Shown: positions 8,486-15,477 of the stretch, in pieces
Layout: the number at the start of each line of letters is the position of its first letter
Numbering within the stretch: the first letter of the stretch is position 1
Assembly: GCF_014653945.1 (NCBI RefSeq)
Contig: NZ_BNAU01000009.1
Location: 62,001 to 126,000, forward strand
DNA: 64,000 nucleotides
From: Amycolatopsis deserti
Lineage (GTDB): Bacteria; Actinomycetota; Actinomycetes; Mycobacteriales; Pseudonocardiaceae
Direction of reading: 5' to 3'
Made by a program: the position numbers and the translations under genes
The notes under the pieces: generated by a model
The model's input: only the letters and a program-made list of their open reading frames with translations
Told to the model about the DNA's origin: nothing
Database searches by the model: none

Positions 8486-8545
8486 GCCGCCGGGCCTCGG
8501 GGTCGGGTCTTGCAAGGATCGCCGGGTGTCGACGCGTCCCCCGGC

Positions 8546-8568
8546 CGCCTCGGCCTAGCGCCGAGGCG
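8546..8568. terminator. 9-bp GC hairpin between tRNA-like units
   Basis: CGCCTCGGC-ctagc-GCCGAGGCG, perfect 9-bp stem, immediately downstream of the Asn-like unit (minus strand). Similar hairpins follow the other units, as if each were terminated or processed individually. Confidence 0.4.
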
Positions 8569-8571
8569 CAA

Positions 8572-8626
8572 CTCCCCCGCCAGGTCTCGAACCTGGCACC
8601 TGCCGATCAACAGTCACCTCGGGGGA
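8572..8626 (-). tRNA. D-arm-less tRNA-Asn(GTT)-like unit
   Basis: Only 55 nt. Acceptor TCCCCCG/CGGGGGA is a perfect 7 bp with G73 (the base found in Asn tRNAs). The T arm CCAGG-TTCGAGA-CCTGG is perfect. The 23 nt between acceptor and T arm hold a CTGTTGA loop (anticodon GTT) on a weak stem and leave no room for a D arm. CCA is not encoded. It is either a deletion derivative of tRNA-Asn or a minimal tRNA-like RNA. Confidence 0.4.
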
Positions 8627-8632
8627 ATGCGG

Positions 8633-8737
8633 TGCCCCTTCCAGGATTCGAACCTGGACTGGACGCGTTCTCGAACCCCGTGCACCCTGGATTTCATCCA
8701 GGCGCACCACTGGTCGAGTCAACAACCAGGTCGGGGC
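8633..8737 (-). tRNA. class II (long variable arm) tRNA-like unit with GAA anticodon
   Basis: About 105 nt. Acceptor pairs GCCCC/GGGGC (5 bp; positions 6 and 7 mismatched), D stem CTGGT/ACCAG, and anticodon stem CCTGG/CCAGG with loop ATGAAAT (GAA after T33). The stem continues with GTGCG/TGCAC across a bulged G. A variable region of over 20 nt contains a GTT/AAC hairpin, and the T arm is CCAGG-TTCGAAT-CCTGG. GAA means Phe, but bacterial tRNA-Phe has no long variable arm, so this is chimeric or mis-assigned. Confidence 0.4.
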
Positions 8738-8781
8738 TGAAGCACCGCACCCGAGGGCTCCGGCCCGTCACCCCTCGCGAG

Positions 8782-8798
8782 CCCGGCGGCGAGCCGGG
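8782..8798. terminator. GC hairpin between tRNA-like units
   Basis: CCCGGC-ggcga-GCCGGG, 6-bp stem, 12 bp downstream (minus strand) of the Glu(CTC) unit. No T-tract. Confidence 0.35.
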
Positions 8799-8809
8799 AC
8801 CCGGCAACG

Positions 8810-8882
8810 TGGCGCGTGCGGGACGCGAACCCGCGTCCCCCAGGTGAGAGCCGGGGATCCATACCAACTGGGCCAACGCGCC
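8810..8882 (-). tRNA. tRNA-Glu(CTC), divergent
   Basis: 73 nt. Acceptor GGCGCGT/ACGCGCC is a perfect 7 bp. D-loop contains AGTTGGTA, the anticodon stem is CCCGG/CTGGG with loop CTCTCAC (anticodon CTC), and the T arm is GCGGG-TTCGCGT-CCCGC. Discriminator is A and CCA is not encoded. The D stem is weak (one C-A mismatch). This is the most regular cloverleaf of the cluster but does not resemble the usual GCCCCC... actinomycete tRNA-Glu. Confidence 0.6.
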
Positions 8883-8911
8883 ATACCCCCGCCCGTGCCG
8901 GCTCGGGGCGG

Positions 8912-8931
8912 GGCCGGTCGCGCCACCGGCC
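8912..8931. terminator. 7-bp GC hairpin between tRNA-like units
   Basis: GGCCGGT-cgcgcc-ACCGGCC, perfect 7-bp stem, 2 nt downstream (minus strand) of the Arg-like unit. Confidence 0.4.
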
Positions 8932-8933
8932 AG

Positions 8934-9005
8934 CACCCCTGCCAGGAATCGAACCTGGGACCTCCGCGTTCGTAGCGGCGCTCTGTCCTACTGAGCTACA
9001 GGGGT
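8934..9005 (-). tRNA. tRNA-Arg(ACG)-like unit with defective anticodon stem
   Basis: 72 nt. Acceptor ACCCCTG/CAGGGGT (7 bp), D arm TA-GCTC-AGTAGGACA-GAGC and T arm CCAGG-TTCGATT-CCTGG are all textbook. The anticodon region is not: keeping T33 gives loop CTACGAA (ACG, Arg) but then the stem has two mismatches. A 4-bp stem CCGC/GCGG gives a loop without T33 and anticodon CGA. It is the first unit in the direction of transcription. Confidence 0.5.
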
Positions 9006-9249
9006 CCGACGGCCCGGCCACGCACCTACCGCGGGCGACCGCAGCGAGCGAAGGAAAAAGTCTGTCCACGGTGTAGGTGTCAAAGAACCACGCCGCATTG
9101 AAAAATGGGCGGCGTTCAGCACCGACGTGAGAACCGGTTTTGGCTTCCACCAGCTCGCCGATTCACAAATCCACTGCCAGAGGCGCGCGAAAAAGCACCA
9201 GCGACGTCAACGCTGTTGTTTCGACGCGTCCCGGCCGGCCGCAATTCGG
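9006..9249. other. non-coding stretch upstream of the tRNA cluster
   Basis: No convincing gene. It is less GC-rich than the flanks around 9060-9200 and should hold the promoter of the minus-strand tRNA cluster, but I cannot point to clear -35/-10 elements. Confidence 0.5.
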
Positions 9250-9831
9250 TCAACGGCGCACCCGGTACCGCAGGTGAAGCACCCGGTTGCCCTGAATCAC
9301 CACGTCGGGATCCTCCAACAGGTGCTGCGCGTGAACCGACCCGAAGTAGCGCTTGCCGGACCCGAACACGACGGGCACGACGTCCATGCGCACCTCGTCG
9401 ACCAGGCCCGCGGCGAGCACCTGGCCACCGACGTCGCCGGCGGCGACCTCGACGATGCGCTCGCCCGCGAGCTCCTGCGCCTTCGCCACGGCCGCCTCGA
9501 CGCCGTCGACGAAGTGGAACGGCGCCTCGGGGTCCCAGCCCTCGGGCGCCGGCCGGTGCGTCACGACGACCACGTGGTCGATCCCGCCCGGAGGCTTGCC
9601 GTCCCAGCCGCCCGTCAGGTCGAAGACGTGGCGGCCGGCGATCGTCACCCCGATCTGGTCCCAGTACGGCCGGGTGTAGTCGTAGGAGGTCTGCGACACC
9701 TTCACCTGGCCGCTGTCGTCCAACGGGACGTCACCGCTGGTCAACCAGTCGAACAGCGGTCCGGGCTGGTCGGTCTCGTCCGCGATGAAGCCGTCCACCG
9801 ACACCGAGCTGTACATGACCACCTTGCCCAC
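9250..9831 (-). CDS. dihydrofolate reductase-family (RibD C-terminal type) protein
   Basis: 193 aa from GTG 9831, chosen because AGGAGG lies 7 bp upstream. It contains the family hallmarks VMYSSVSVDGFIAD at the start, AGRHVFD, and the C-terminal VEVAAGDVGGQVLAAGLVDE with PVVFGSGKRYF. These are stand-alone YwjB/RibD_C reductases of unknown substrate, not true DHFR. The AraC-type regulator 66 bp upstream in the same direction probably controls it or shares its transcript. Confidence 0.82.
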   Translation of the reverse strand: MGKVVMYSSVSVDGFIADETDQPGPLFDWLTSGDVPLDDSGQVKVSQTSYDYTRPYWDQIGVTIAGRHVFDLTGGWDGKPPGGIDHVVVVTHRPAPEGWDPEAPFHFVDGVEAAVAKAQELAGERIVEVAAGDVGGQVLAAGLVDEVRMDVVPVVFGSGKRYFGSVHAQHLLEDPDVVIQGNRVLHLRYRVRR

Positions 9832-9896
9832 GGGGCCCTCCTCTGCTTCGGGGTGGCCCAAGTTAGCGTGCCGTGGACCGCCGGTCTTGTAAGAAA

Positions 9897-10748
9897 TCAA
9901 TCGGCCGGCAGCGGCCAGCTGTCCAGCACGTGGCCGGGGTGTTCGCGCAGGAACCGCCGCCGGACTTCGACGTACCGGGTCGGTGTGAGCCCGGTGAACG
10001 CCCGGAACTCGTGGCCGAAGTGGGCCTGGTCGAAGTAGCCCGCGCGGGCGGCGAGCTCGCCCCAGTCGACCGGTCCCGCGGGGTCGATCGCGAACACGGT
10101 GGCGGCGAAGCGCTGGGCGCGGGCGAACCGCTTCGGCGTGACGCCGATGAGCTCCTTGAACCGCCGTGCGAGATGAGTGCTGCTCACACCGGCCGCCGCG
10201 CTCAGGTCGCCGATCGCTACCGTCCCGCCGGTCGCCGCGATGACGCTGCTCGTGTGGCGGACCAGCCCCAGGCCGGCGGTCTCGCGCAGTCGCCGCATCA
10301 GCTCCTCCTCGAGCAGCGTCAGCATCTCGTGCGGCCCGTCCGCCGTGCCCAGCCGGTCTCGCAGCTCTGCGATGGCCGGCCGGCCCCAAATCTGCTCGAC
10401 CGTCACGGGCCGGTCACGCAGCTCGGCCGCGGGCATCGGCAGGAACGGCGCCAGCCCCCACGGCTTGAAGTGCACGCCGACGGACCGGGTCCGGAGCGGG
10501 TAGCCGAACTCCAGCGCGCGGGTGGGCATGGTGACCACGCAGCCGTCGGCGTACTCGGCCGTCTCGATGTCGGTGGCGGCGCGGATGCGGAACGGCGCCC
10601 CGAGGTTGACGATGAGCAGCGCCGACGGACCCGGTGGCAGCGTCAGCCGGGCGTAGGGCGGCGCACCCTCCAGGTGGTAGAGGTCGTCGATCAGCCCGTC
10701 CAGCGGCGGTCGCGGCACTCTGGACACGTACTCCACGCCCAACAGCAT
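9897..10748 (-). CDS. AraC-family transcriptional regulator
   Basis: 283 aa. N-terminal ligand-sensing region with LTLPPGPSALLIVNLG, typical of DUF6597-type sensors, and C-terminal AraC double helix-turn-helix (about 170-265: AIGDLSAAAGVSSTHLARRF and GYFDQAHFGHEFRAFTGLTP). Same strand and just upstream of the RibD-like reductase. Confidence 0.88.
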   Translation of the reverse strand: MLLGVEYVSRVPRPPLDGLIDDLYHLEGAPPYARLTLPPGPSALLIVNLGAPFRIRAATDIETAEYADGCVVTMPTRALEFGYPLRTRSVGVHFKPWGLAPFLPMPAAELRDRPVTVEQIWGRPAIAELRDRLGTADGPHEMLTLLEEELMRRLRETAGLGLVRHTSSVIAATGGTVAIGDLSAAAGVSSTHLARRFKELIGVTPKRFARAQRFAATVFAIDPAGPVDWGELAARAGYFDQAHFGHEFRAFTGLTPTRYVEVRRRFLREHPGHVLDSWPLPAD

Positions 10749-10802
10749 CGCCGACGCGGCCGCGTGGTGCCACGCGCCCGGCGAGGCGCCGGAAAACGCA
10801 GC

Positions 10803-10833
10803 GAGGGAGGGCGCCGCGCGGGCGCCCTCCCTC
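10803..10833. terminator. strong 13-bp hairpin after the HesB-like gene
   Basis: Perfect inverted repeat of 13 bp (arms 10803-10815 and 10821-10833, GAGGGAGGGCGCC) with a 5-nt loop, 18 bp beyond the stop of the minus-strand HesB-like gene. No U-tract, as is common in actinomycetes. Confidence 0.65.
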
Positions 10834-10850
10834 GGCTGAAGTCCCGGTTT

Positions 10851-11165
10851 CTACAGGCCCGGCTGCTGCGCGTCCGCCTGGGGCAGGACCGCGAAGTTCA
10901 GCTGCCCCTGCTCGTCCTGCTGGACGTCGAGCACCTTGTCGTCCAGGAAGATCGCGGCCTGCGGCTCCAGGAACACCTTCGCGCCCCCGTCCGCGCCCAC
11001 TACCTGGTCCCCGTCCTCCGGAGCCGGTGCCACGGACAGCGCCAGCTGGGCGCCGCTGTCCTGCTGGGCCTGCACGGCGAAGCGCAGGCCACCACTGTCG
11101 GTCTGGCCCTCCTGTGCCGTCAGGGCGCTGATGGCCTCGGCGGCGGCATCGGTCAAAGCGAGCAT
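10851..11165 (-). CDS. HesB/IscA-like protein lacking the Fe-S ligand cysteines
   Basis: 104 aa. Overall pattern of a HesB/IscA core (MLALTDAAAEAISALTAQEG, a beta-rich middle, VFLEPQAAIFLDDKVLDV). The three conserved cysteines that define A-type Fe-S carriers are absent: the protein has no Cys at all. It therefore cannot carry a cluster in the usual way and is likely a neofunctionalised relative. It stands alone between a CRP-type palindrome and a strong terminator. Confidence 0.75.
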   Translation of the reverse strand: MLALTDAAAEAISALTAQEGQTDSGGLRFAVQAQQDSGAQLALSVAPAPEDGDQVVGADGGAKVFLEPQAAIFLDDKVLDVQQDEQGQLNFAVLPQADAQQPGL

Positions 11166-11287
11166 CGTGTCAGTCCCTTCGCGTCACGTGCACTCGTACC
11201 TCCGACCGTAGGGGCACGCTTCCGGGCACGCTGTCCAGCACCCGCCGTCATCGCCGATCACCGTGGGTTTCACCAGGTCAGCAGAGA

Positions 11288-11303
11288 TGTGACGGCCGTC
11301 ACA
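11288..11303. promoter_or_regulatory. perfect CRP-family palindrome (TGTGA-N6-TCACA)
   Basis: TGTGACGGCCGTCACA, a 16-bp perfect palindrome matching the cAMP receptor protein consensus used by actinobacterial Crp/GlxR regulators. It covers the last codons of the DUF5709 gene and lies 123 bp upstream of the HesB-like ATG, both on the minus strand, so it could act on that gene. Confidence 0.55.
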
Positions 11304-11685
11304 CCGGGTCTTCGTCCGGTGGCGTCCGGATCGCGTCGGGCACCGAGCCCGGCGGGTTGTCCGCCTTCTGGTCCACCGCGTCGCCGAGGTTCTGCCCCGG
11401 ATCGGCGGCGAAATCGGCGCGGACGCCGGTCTCGTCGGCAGGCACGTCCTCCGGCTGGACGTCCGGGCGCTCCTGCGCCAGCCGCCCGTCGAGGCTCTCA
11501 CCCTCGCGCTCCTCGTTCGGCGTCGTGCCGAACCGGTCGGAGGCCATGTACCGCTCCGGCGGCTCGACGCCCTCCTCGAGCGGGTCGACGCGCAACCGGT
11601 CCTCGTCGAGGTCCTCCGCGCTGCTCAGCGCGGCCGGATCGCTCTCCACCGCGTCGGGGACGGGATGGCCATGAGCCTCACTCAT
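11299..11685 (-). CDS. DUF5709-type acidic protein
   Basis: 128 aa, strongly acidic, no membrane segment. The segment EGESLDGRLAQERPDVQPED is characteristic of the small actinobacterial DUF5709 family, whose function is unknown. Largely low-complexity (Asp, Glu, Pro) and probably disordered. Confidence 0.75.
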   Translation of the reverse strand: MSEAHGHPVPDAVESDPAALSSAEDLDEDRLRVDPLEEGVEPPERYMASDRFGTTPNEEREGESLDGRLAQERPDVQPEDVPADETGVRADFAADPGQNLGDAVDQKADNPPGSVPDAIRTPPDEDPV

Positions 11686-11809
11686 CGGTCCTCCTCACCT
11701 GCTGGTCCTAGCGGTGGCGATACCCGAGCGGCAGAACGGGCAAACCCGAGATCAAGCTCACGTGCTTGTAGAGTACAAATAATTGCTGAGCATAGGTAAG
11801 TTCTGAAGT

Positions 11810-12256
11810 ATGACCGCGACGTGGATCAGCGGGCCGGTGGCTCGGGAGGCACCCGCCGCACCCCGCCCGGCCGAGCACCACGCGGTCGCCTGGTACGTCG
11901 TCGCCGGGATGCTCACGACCGGCCTGCAGGAAGTGCTCTTCCTCGGCACGCGCCCGCTGCTGGGCGCGCTGGCCGCCAACACGCTGGCCATCGCGCTGAC
12001 CACGGTCGCCAACACCGAGTTCCAGCGGCGCGTAACTTTCGCCGGCCGTCCCGCGTCACTCGTTCGGTTGCACCTGCAGTCGGTGGGGACATTCGCCTTC
12101 TACGCGGGTTACGGCTCGCTCGTGCTGTTGTCGTTACACCTGTTCACCCCGAACCCGTCGGCCACGCTGCAGGCGGTGACGCTGGCGGTGGCGAGCGGTC
12201 TCGGCGGCATCATCCGATTCGCCTTACTGCACTGGTGGGTCTTCGCGAAGCGGTGA
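11810..12256 (+). CDS. GtrA-family membrane protein
   Basis: 148 aa with four predicted membrane segments (about 27-50, 52-70, 88-110, 120-140) and the C-terminal LHWWVFAKR typical of GtrA-like proteins, which are linked to polyprenyl-phosphate-sugar translocation and cell-wall glycosylation. Start ATG 11810; no glycosyltransferase neighbour is visible, so the sugar is unknown. Confidence 0.8.
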   Translation: MTATWISGPVAREAPAAPRPAEHHAVAWYVVAGMLTTGLQEVLFLGTRPLLGALAANTLAIALTTVANTEFQRRVTFAGRPASLVRLHLQSVGTFAFYAGYGSLVLLSLHLFTPNPSATLQAVTLAVASGLGGIIRFALLHWWVFAKR

Positions 12257-12268
12257 CCTGCGTGTTGT

Positions 12269-12296
12269 CACACCGCCAAGTGGTGTGTCACTTTTG
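12269..12296 (+). terminator. hairpin with T-run after gtrA-like gene
   Basis: CACACC-gccaagt-GGTGTG stem, followed by TCACTTTTG, 12 bp after the GtrA stop. Confidence 0.5.
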
Positions 12297-12549
12297 CGCT
12301 TGCCTGTTCGTCGGTGCTCGGTTCACGCGCCTGGAGAACTCGATCGAGCGGGCTGTTGCTGCGAATGGGGTATGTCTAGTTGAATTCTGGACTGCCGGGC
12401 GGCCACCACTTACGATTACGCACAGTCGCATCGGTGACGGGTCGGCAGGGACCTAGAGGGAGTACCCGTTCACCGAGAGTAACACGAAACGCGGGCCCCC
12501 GACGGCGACCGGTCGACGGGTCATCGTTGTTGTCGTTGGGGAGTCGACC
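12297..12549. other. sigD upstream region
   Basis: About 250 bp without a gene and visibly less GC-rich than average. It presumably carries the sigD promoter. I see no clear consensus elements. Confidence 0.4.
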
Positions 12550-13218
12550 ATGCGAACGAGTGTCCCGCCAAGCACTACCGCCGTCAGAACCGAGCCCGAG
12601 GCGCCGGGGCTGACACCCCAGGCCTTTCCTCGGGCATCACAGCGGCTCACGAAAGAAGAGCTCGACCCGGTGGTCCGCGAGGCGGCCACGGGTGAGCCCG
12701 GAGCCGTGGACCGCCTGATCCAGATGATCACCCCGGTCGCCGTCCGCTACTGCCGCGCCCGGCTCGGTGGCCGCGATCTGTCCTACCTGTCCGCGGACGA
12801 CGTCGCGCAGGAGGTCTGCCTGGCCGTGCTGCACGCGTTGCCGCAGTACCAGGACCGCGGAGGATCGTTCCTCTACCTGGTGCACGCCATCGCGTCGAAC
12901 AAGGTCGCCGACGCCTACCGCCTGGTCTCCCGGGACCGGTCGGATCCGGTGGCCGAGCTGCCGGAACGCCCGCTGGCCGACAACGAGCCGGAAAAGCACG
13001 CGCTCGACGTCGACCTCGGCGACCGGCTGACCAAGCTGCTCGCCACGCTGCCCCAGCTGCAGCAGGAGATCCTGACGCTGCGGATCGCGGTGGGCCTGTC
13101 CGCGAACGAGACGGCCGAGGCGCTGGGCATCTCGGCCGGCAACGTCCGCGTCACGCAGCACCGCGCGCTGGGCAAGCTGCGGGCGTTGATCACCCGCGAG
13201 GGTGACCTGCTCGACTAG
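12550..13218 (+). CDS. sigD: RNA polymerase sigma factor, SigD/ShbA type
   Basis: 222 aa, group 3/4-like sigma-70. Region 2 is at about 55-115 (RYCRARLGGRDLSYLSADDV, then AQEVCLAVLHALPQYQDRGG) and region 4 with helix-turn-helix at about 165-215 (SANETAEALGISAGNVRVTQ). The SigD name rests on the neighbourhood: in Mycobacterium tuberculosis sigD and whiB3 lie two genes apart, as here. The stop shares the bases CTAG with the stop of the convergent LLM gene. Confidence 0.82.
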   Translation: MRTSVPPSTTAVRTEPEAPGLTPQAFPRASQRLTKEELDPVVREAATGEPGAVDRLIQMITPVAVRYCRARLGGRDLSYLSADDVAQEVCLAVLHALPQYQDRGGSFLYLVHAIASNKVADAYRLVSRDRSDPVAELPERPLADNEPEKHALDVDLGDRLTKLLATLPQLQQEILTLRIAVGLSANETAEALGISAGNVRVTQHRALGKLRALITREGDLLD

Positions 13219-14198
13219 CCGCCGTAGGCCTGGTTCAGGGCGGGCAGCAGTTCGTTCGACGCGAACTCGAAGAACCCGTCCTGGTGCTCGCCGCCGATCT
13301 GGACCAGCGCCAGATCGGTGAAGCCGGCGTCGGCGAAGGCCTGCGCGCTCTTCACGATCGGCTCGACGTCCGGGCCGCACGGGATGGACTGCGCGACCTC
13401 GTCGGGCGTGATGAACTGCGTCGCGCCGGCGAACCCGGACGTGCCGGGCAGCTCGGCGTTGACCTTCCAGCCGCCGCCGAACCAGCGGAACTGCTCGTGC
13501 GCCCGCTGCTTGGCCGCCTCCGGGTCGCGGTCCCAGCACACCGGCAGCTGCGCGTACTTGCGCGCGGTGTCCTGGCCCAGCTGCGCGCGCTCCTCGTCCC
13601 ACGCGTGCAGCAGCTCGGGCTTCGGCTCGGTGGCGATCAGCGCGTCGGCCACCGGGGCGAAGCGCGACACCGACTGCTTGCCGGACACGGCGACCCCGAT
13701 CGGGGTGCGCCACTCGGGCAGGTCCCACAGCTTCGCCGAGTCGACCCGGTAGTGCTGACCCGAGTAGTTGACGTACCCGCCGTCGAACAGGTCGCCGATG
13801 ATCGCCAGCGCCTCGCTGAGCATCTCGTGCCGCACGTTCACCGGCGGCCACCCGCGGCCGACGACGTGCTCGTTCAGGTTCTCGCCCGCACCCAGCCCCA
13901 GCGTGAACCGGTCACCCGACAGCAGGGAGATGGTCGCCGCCTTCTGCGCCACCACCGCCGGGTGGTAGCGCATGAGCGGACAGGTCACGAAGCTGAGCAG
14001 CTCGACGCGTTCGGTCACCTGGGTGACCGCGCCCAGCACGCTCCAGGCGTACGGGGCATGACCCTGTTCGTCGAGCCAGGGCGAGTAGTGGTCGCTGCAC
14101 ACCTCGAACGCGAACCCCGCCTCCTCGGCGGCCGCCGCGTGCCGGACCAGTTCCCTCGGCCCGGCCTGTTCGGTCATCAGGGTGTAACCGAAACGCAC
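13215..14198 (-). CDS. LLM-class (F420-dependent) oxidoreductase
   Basis: 327 aa, luciferase-like TIM barrel close to the F420-dependent glucose-6-phosphate dehydrogenase-like group (FVTCPLMRYHPAVVAQKAAT, GLGAGENLNEHVVG). Start GTG 14198 lies inside the end of whiB3 and has AAGGAG at a good distance, so the two are probably co-translated. Substrate unknown. It occupies the place that Rv3415c has in mycobacteria. Confidence 0.85.
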   Translation of the reverse strand: MRFGYTLMTEQAGPRELVRHAAAAEEAGFAFEVCSDHYSPWLDEQGHAPYAWSVLGAVTQVTERVELLSFVTCPLMRYHPAVVAQKAATISLLSGDRFTLGLGAGENLNEHVVGRGWPPVNVRHEMLSEALAIIGDLFDGGYVNYSGQHYRVDSAKLWDLPEWRTPIGVAVSGKQSVSRFAPVADALIATEPKPELLHAWDEERAQLGQDTARKYAQLPVCWDRDPEAAKQRAHEQFRWFGGGWKVNAELPGTSGFAGATQFITPDEVAQSIPCGPDVEPIVKSAQAFADAGFTDLALVQIGGEHQDGFFEFASNELLPALNQAYGG

Positions 14199-14506
14199 TC
14201 CTGCTCCTTCTCAGCGCTCGACAGCAGCTGCTTGCGTCGCGTGATCATCGCCCGGCGCTCGGTCTCGTCGAGCCCGCCCCAGACCCCGAAGGGCTCCTCG
14301 GCGGTGAGCGCGTGGTGCCGGCACTCGACGATCACCGGGCAGGACATGCAGATCTGCTTGGCCCGCGCCACCCGGTCCGCCCGCGCGAAGCCGCGCTCGC
14401 CATCCGGGTGGAAGAACACCGAGCTGTCCAAGTTCCGGCAGTTGCCGTGCCGCTGCCACTCCCACGTTTCGGCAACAGGCACCGGGAGCCGTGACGTGTC
14501 CGCCAT
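14177..14506 (-). CDS. whiB3: WhiB-family [4Fe-4S] regulator, WhiB3/WhiD type
   Basis: 109 aa. Four cluster-binding cysteines (Cys23, Cys53, Cys56, Cys62; CxxC motif CMSC) and the GVWGG turn (74-78), followed by a basic tail. The segment DSSVFFHPDGERGFARA is diagnostic of the WhiB3/WhiD branch. WhiB proteins bind region 4 of the principal sigma factor and respond to redox or NO. Proximity to sigD matches mycobacterial synteny. Confidence 0.88.
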   Translation of the reverse strand: MADTSRLPVPVAETWEWQRHGNCRNLDSSVFFHPDGERGFARADRVARAKQICMSCPVIVECRHHALTAEEPFGVWGGLDETERRAMITRRKQLLSSAEKEQECVSVTP

Positions 14507-14566
14507 CTCGACCTCACCTCCGCGACCATCTCAGTTGCGCGCAGGACTACCCCGGTTTTTCGGCCA

Positions 14567-15058
14567 CTACACCTGTCGGCCGAGCGCCAGCCGCTTCACG
14601 AACCAGTGATCGGCGTACAAGCGTTGCTCAGGGGCTTCGATCTCGCGGTAGCCGTGTTTGGCGTAGAGCCCACGAGCCTCCACCAGATCGTGCCGCGTGT
14701 CCAGTCGCATCTGGCGGGAACCCAGCCGCTGAGCTGCGGTTTCGGCGGCGCGCAGCAGTTGGTCGCCACCGCCCTGGCCGCGCGCGACGGGAAGGACGAA
14801 CAGCCGGGTCAGCTCGGTGGTCGTGACGTCGAGCACTCTGATCCCGACGCAGCCGGTCACCGCATCGTGGGACCGGGCGAGGAGGAAGAGCCCGGTGGGC
14901 GGGACGAGGTCGTCACTGGGATCGTCGGCCATGGCGGCGTCGAGTTCGGCGTCCGTGGCGGGGCGGCCGTAGTAGCGGCTCGCGACGTCGTCGAAGTAGG
15001 CGCGCAGGATCGCCTGCGCGGCGGGGTCGGTCACCGGGACCGGAGCGATCGTCCACAC
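14567..15058 (-). CDS. GNAT-family N-acetyltransferase
   Basis: 163 aa from GTG 15058 (VWTIAPVPVTDPAAQAILRA). Acetyl-CoA binding loop LPVARGQGGGDQLLRAAE (Q/R-x-x-G-x-G/A) is clear, preceded by the beta-4 strand ELTRLFV. An upstream in-frame start adds 28 Arg/Ser-rich residues and overlaps the VOC gene. Substrate unknown. Same strand as and 34 bp after the VOC gene. Confidence 0.8.
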   Translation of the reverse strand: MWTIAPVPVTDPAAQAILRAYFDDVASRYYGRPATDAELDAAMADDPSDDLVPPTGLFLLARSHDAVTGCVGIRVLDVTTTELTRLFVLPVARGQGGGDQLLRAAETAAQRLGSRQMRLDTRHDLVEARGLYAKHGYREIEAPEQRLYADHWFVKRLALGRQV

Positions 15059-15092
15059 GGGTCCATGCTGGCGGCGGTGTAAAGCGGTTTTG

Positions 15093-15443
15093 TCAGAGGT
15101 CGGTGGCGCGCTGGTGCCGCGCCTCGTACAGGCCGACCTCACCGCCGCCCGGCAGGCGGAGCCTCGTCAGCAGCCCCCAGCCCGCGTCGGTGACCGGCGC
15201 GGTGAACTCGACGCCCCGGCCGGTCAGCTCGCGCACCGTCGCCGCCACGTCGTCGCACAGGAAGTACAGCTCGTGCGCCTGCTCGGCGTCCGTCGGGTGG
15301 ACCGCCACCTCGGCGGGCGGCAGCTTCACGATCAGCCAGCCGCCGCCGGCGTCCACGTGCGGCTGCCCGAGCACGTCGCGAAGGAAGGCGCGGTCGGCGT
15401 CGGCGTCGTGGCTGTAGAGGATCACATGAGCTCCGTTGATCAT
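15093..15443 (-). CDS. VOC-superfamily (glyoxalase-like) protein
   Basis: 116 aa single vicinal-oxygen-chelate domain (HVILYSHDADADRAFLRDVL at the start, PGGGEVGLYEARH at the end). His and Glu residues could bind a metal. Members include glyoxalases, dioxygenases and drug-binding proteins, and no specific role can be given. Divergent from the reductase at 15478. Confidence 0.8.
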   Translation of the reverse strand: MINGAHVILYSHDADADRAFLRDVLGQPHVDAGGGWLIVKLPPAEVAVHPTDAEQAHELYFLCDDVAATVRELTGRGVEFTAPVTDAGWGLLTRLRLPGGGEVGLYEARHQRATDL

Positions 15444-15477
15444 CCATCGAGCCTAGGCAGCCGTTAGGGTGGCCGGC

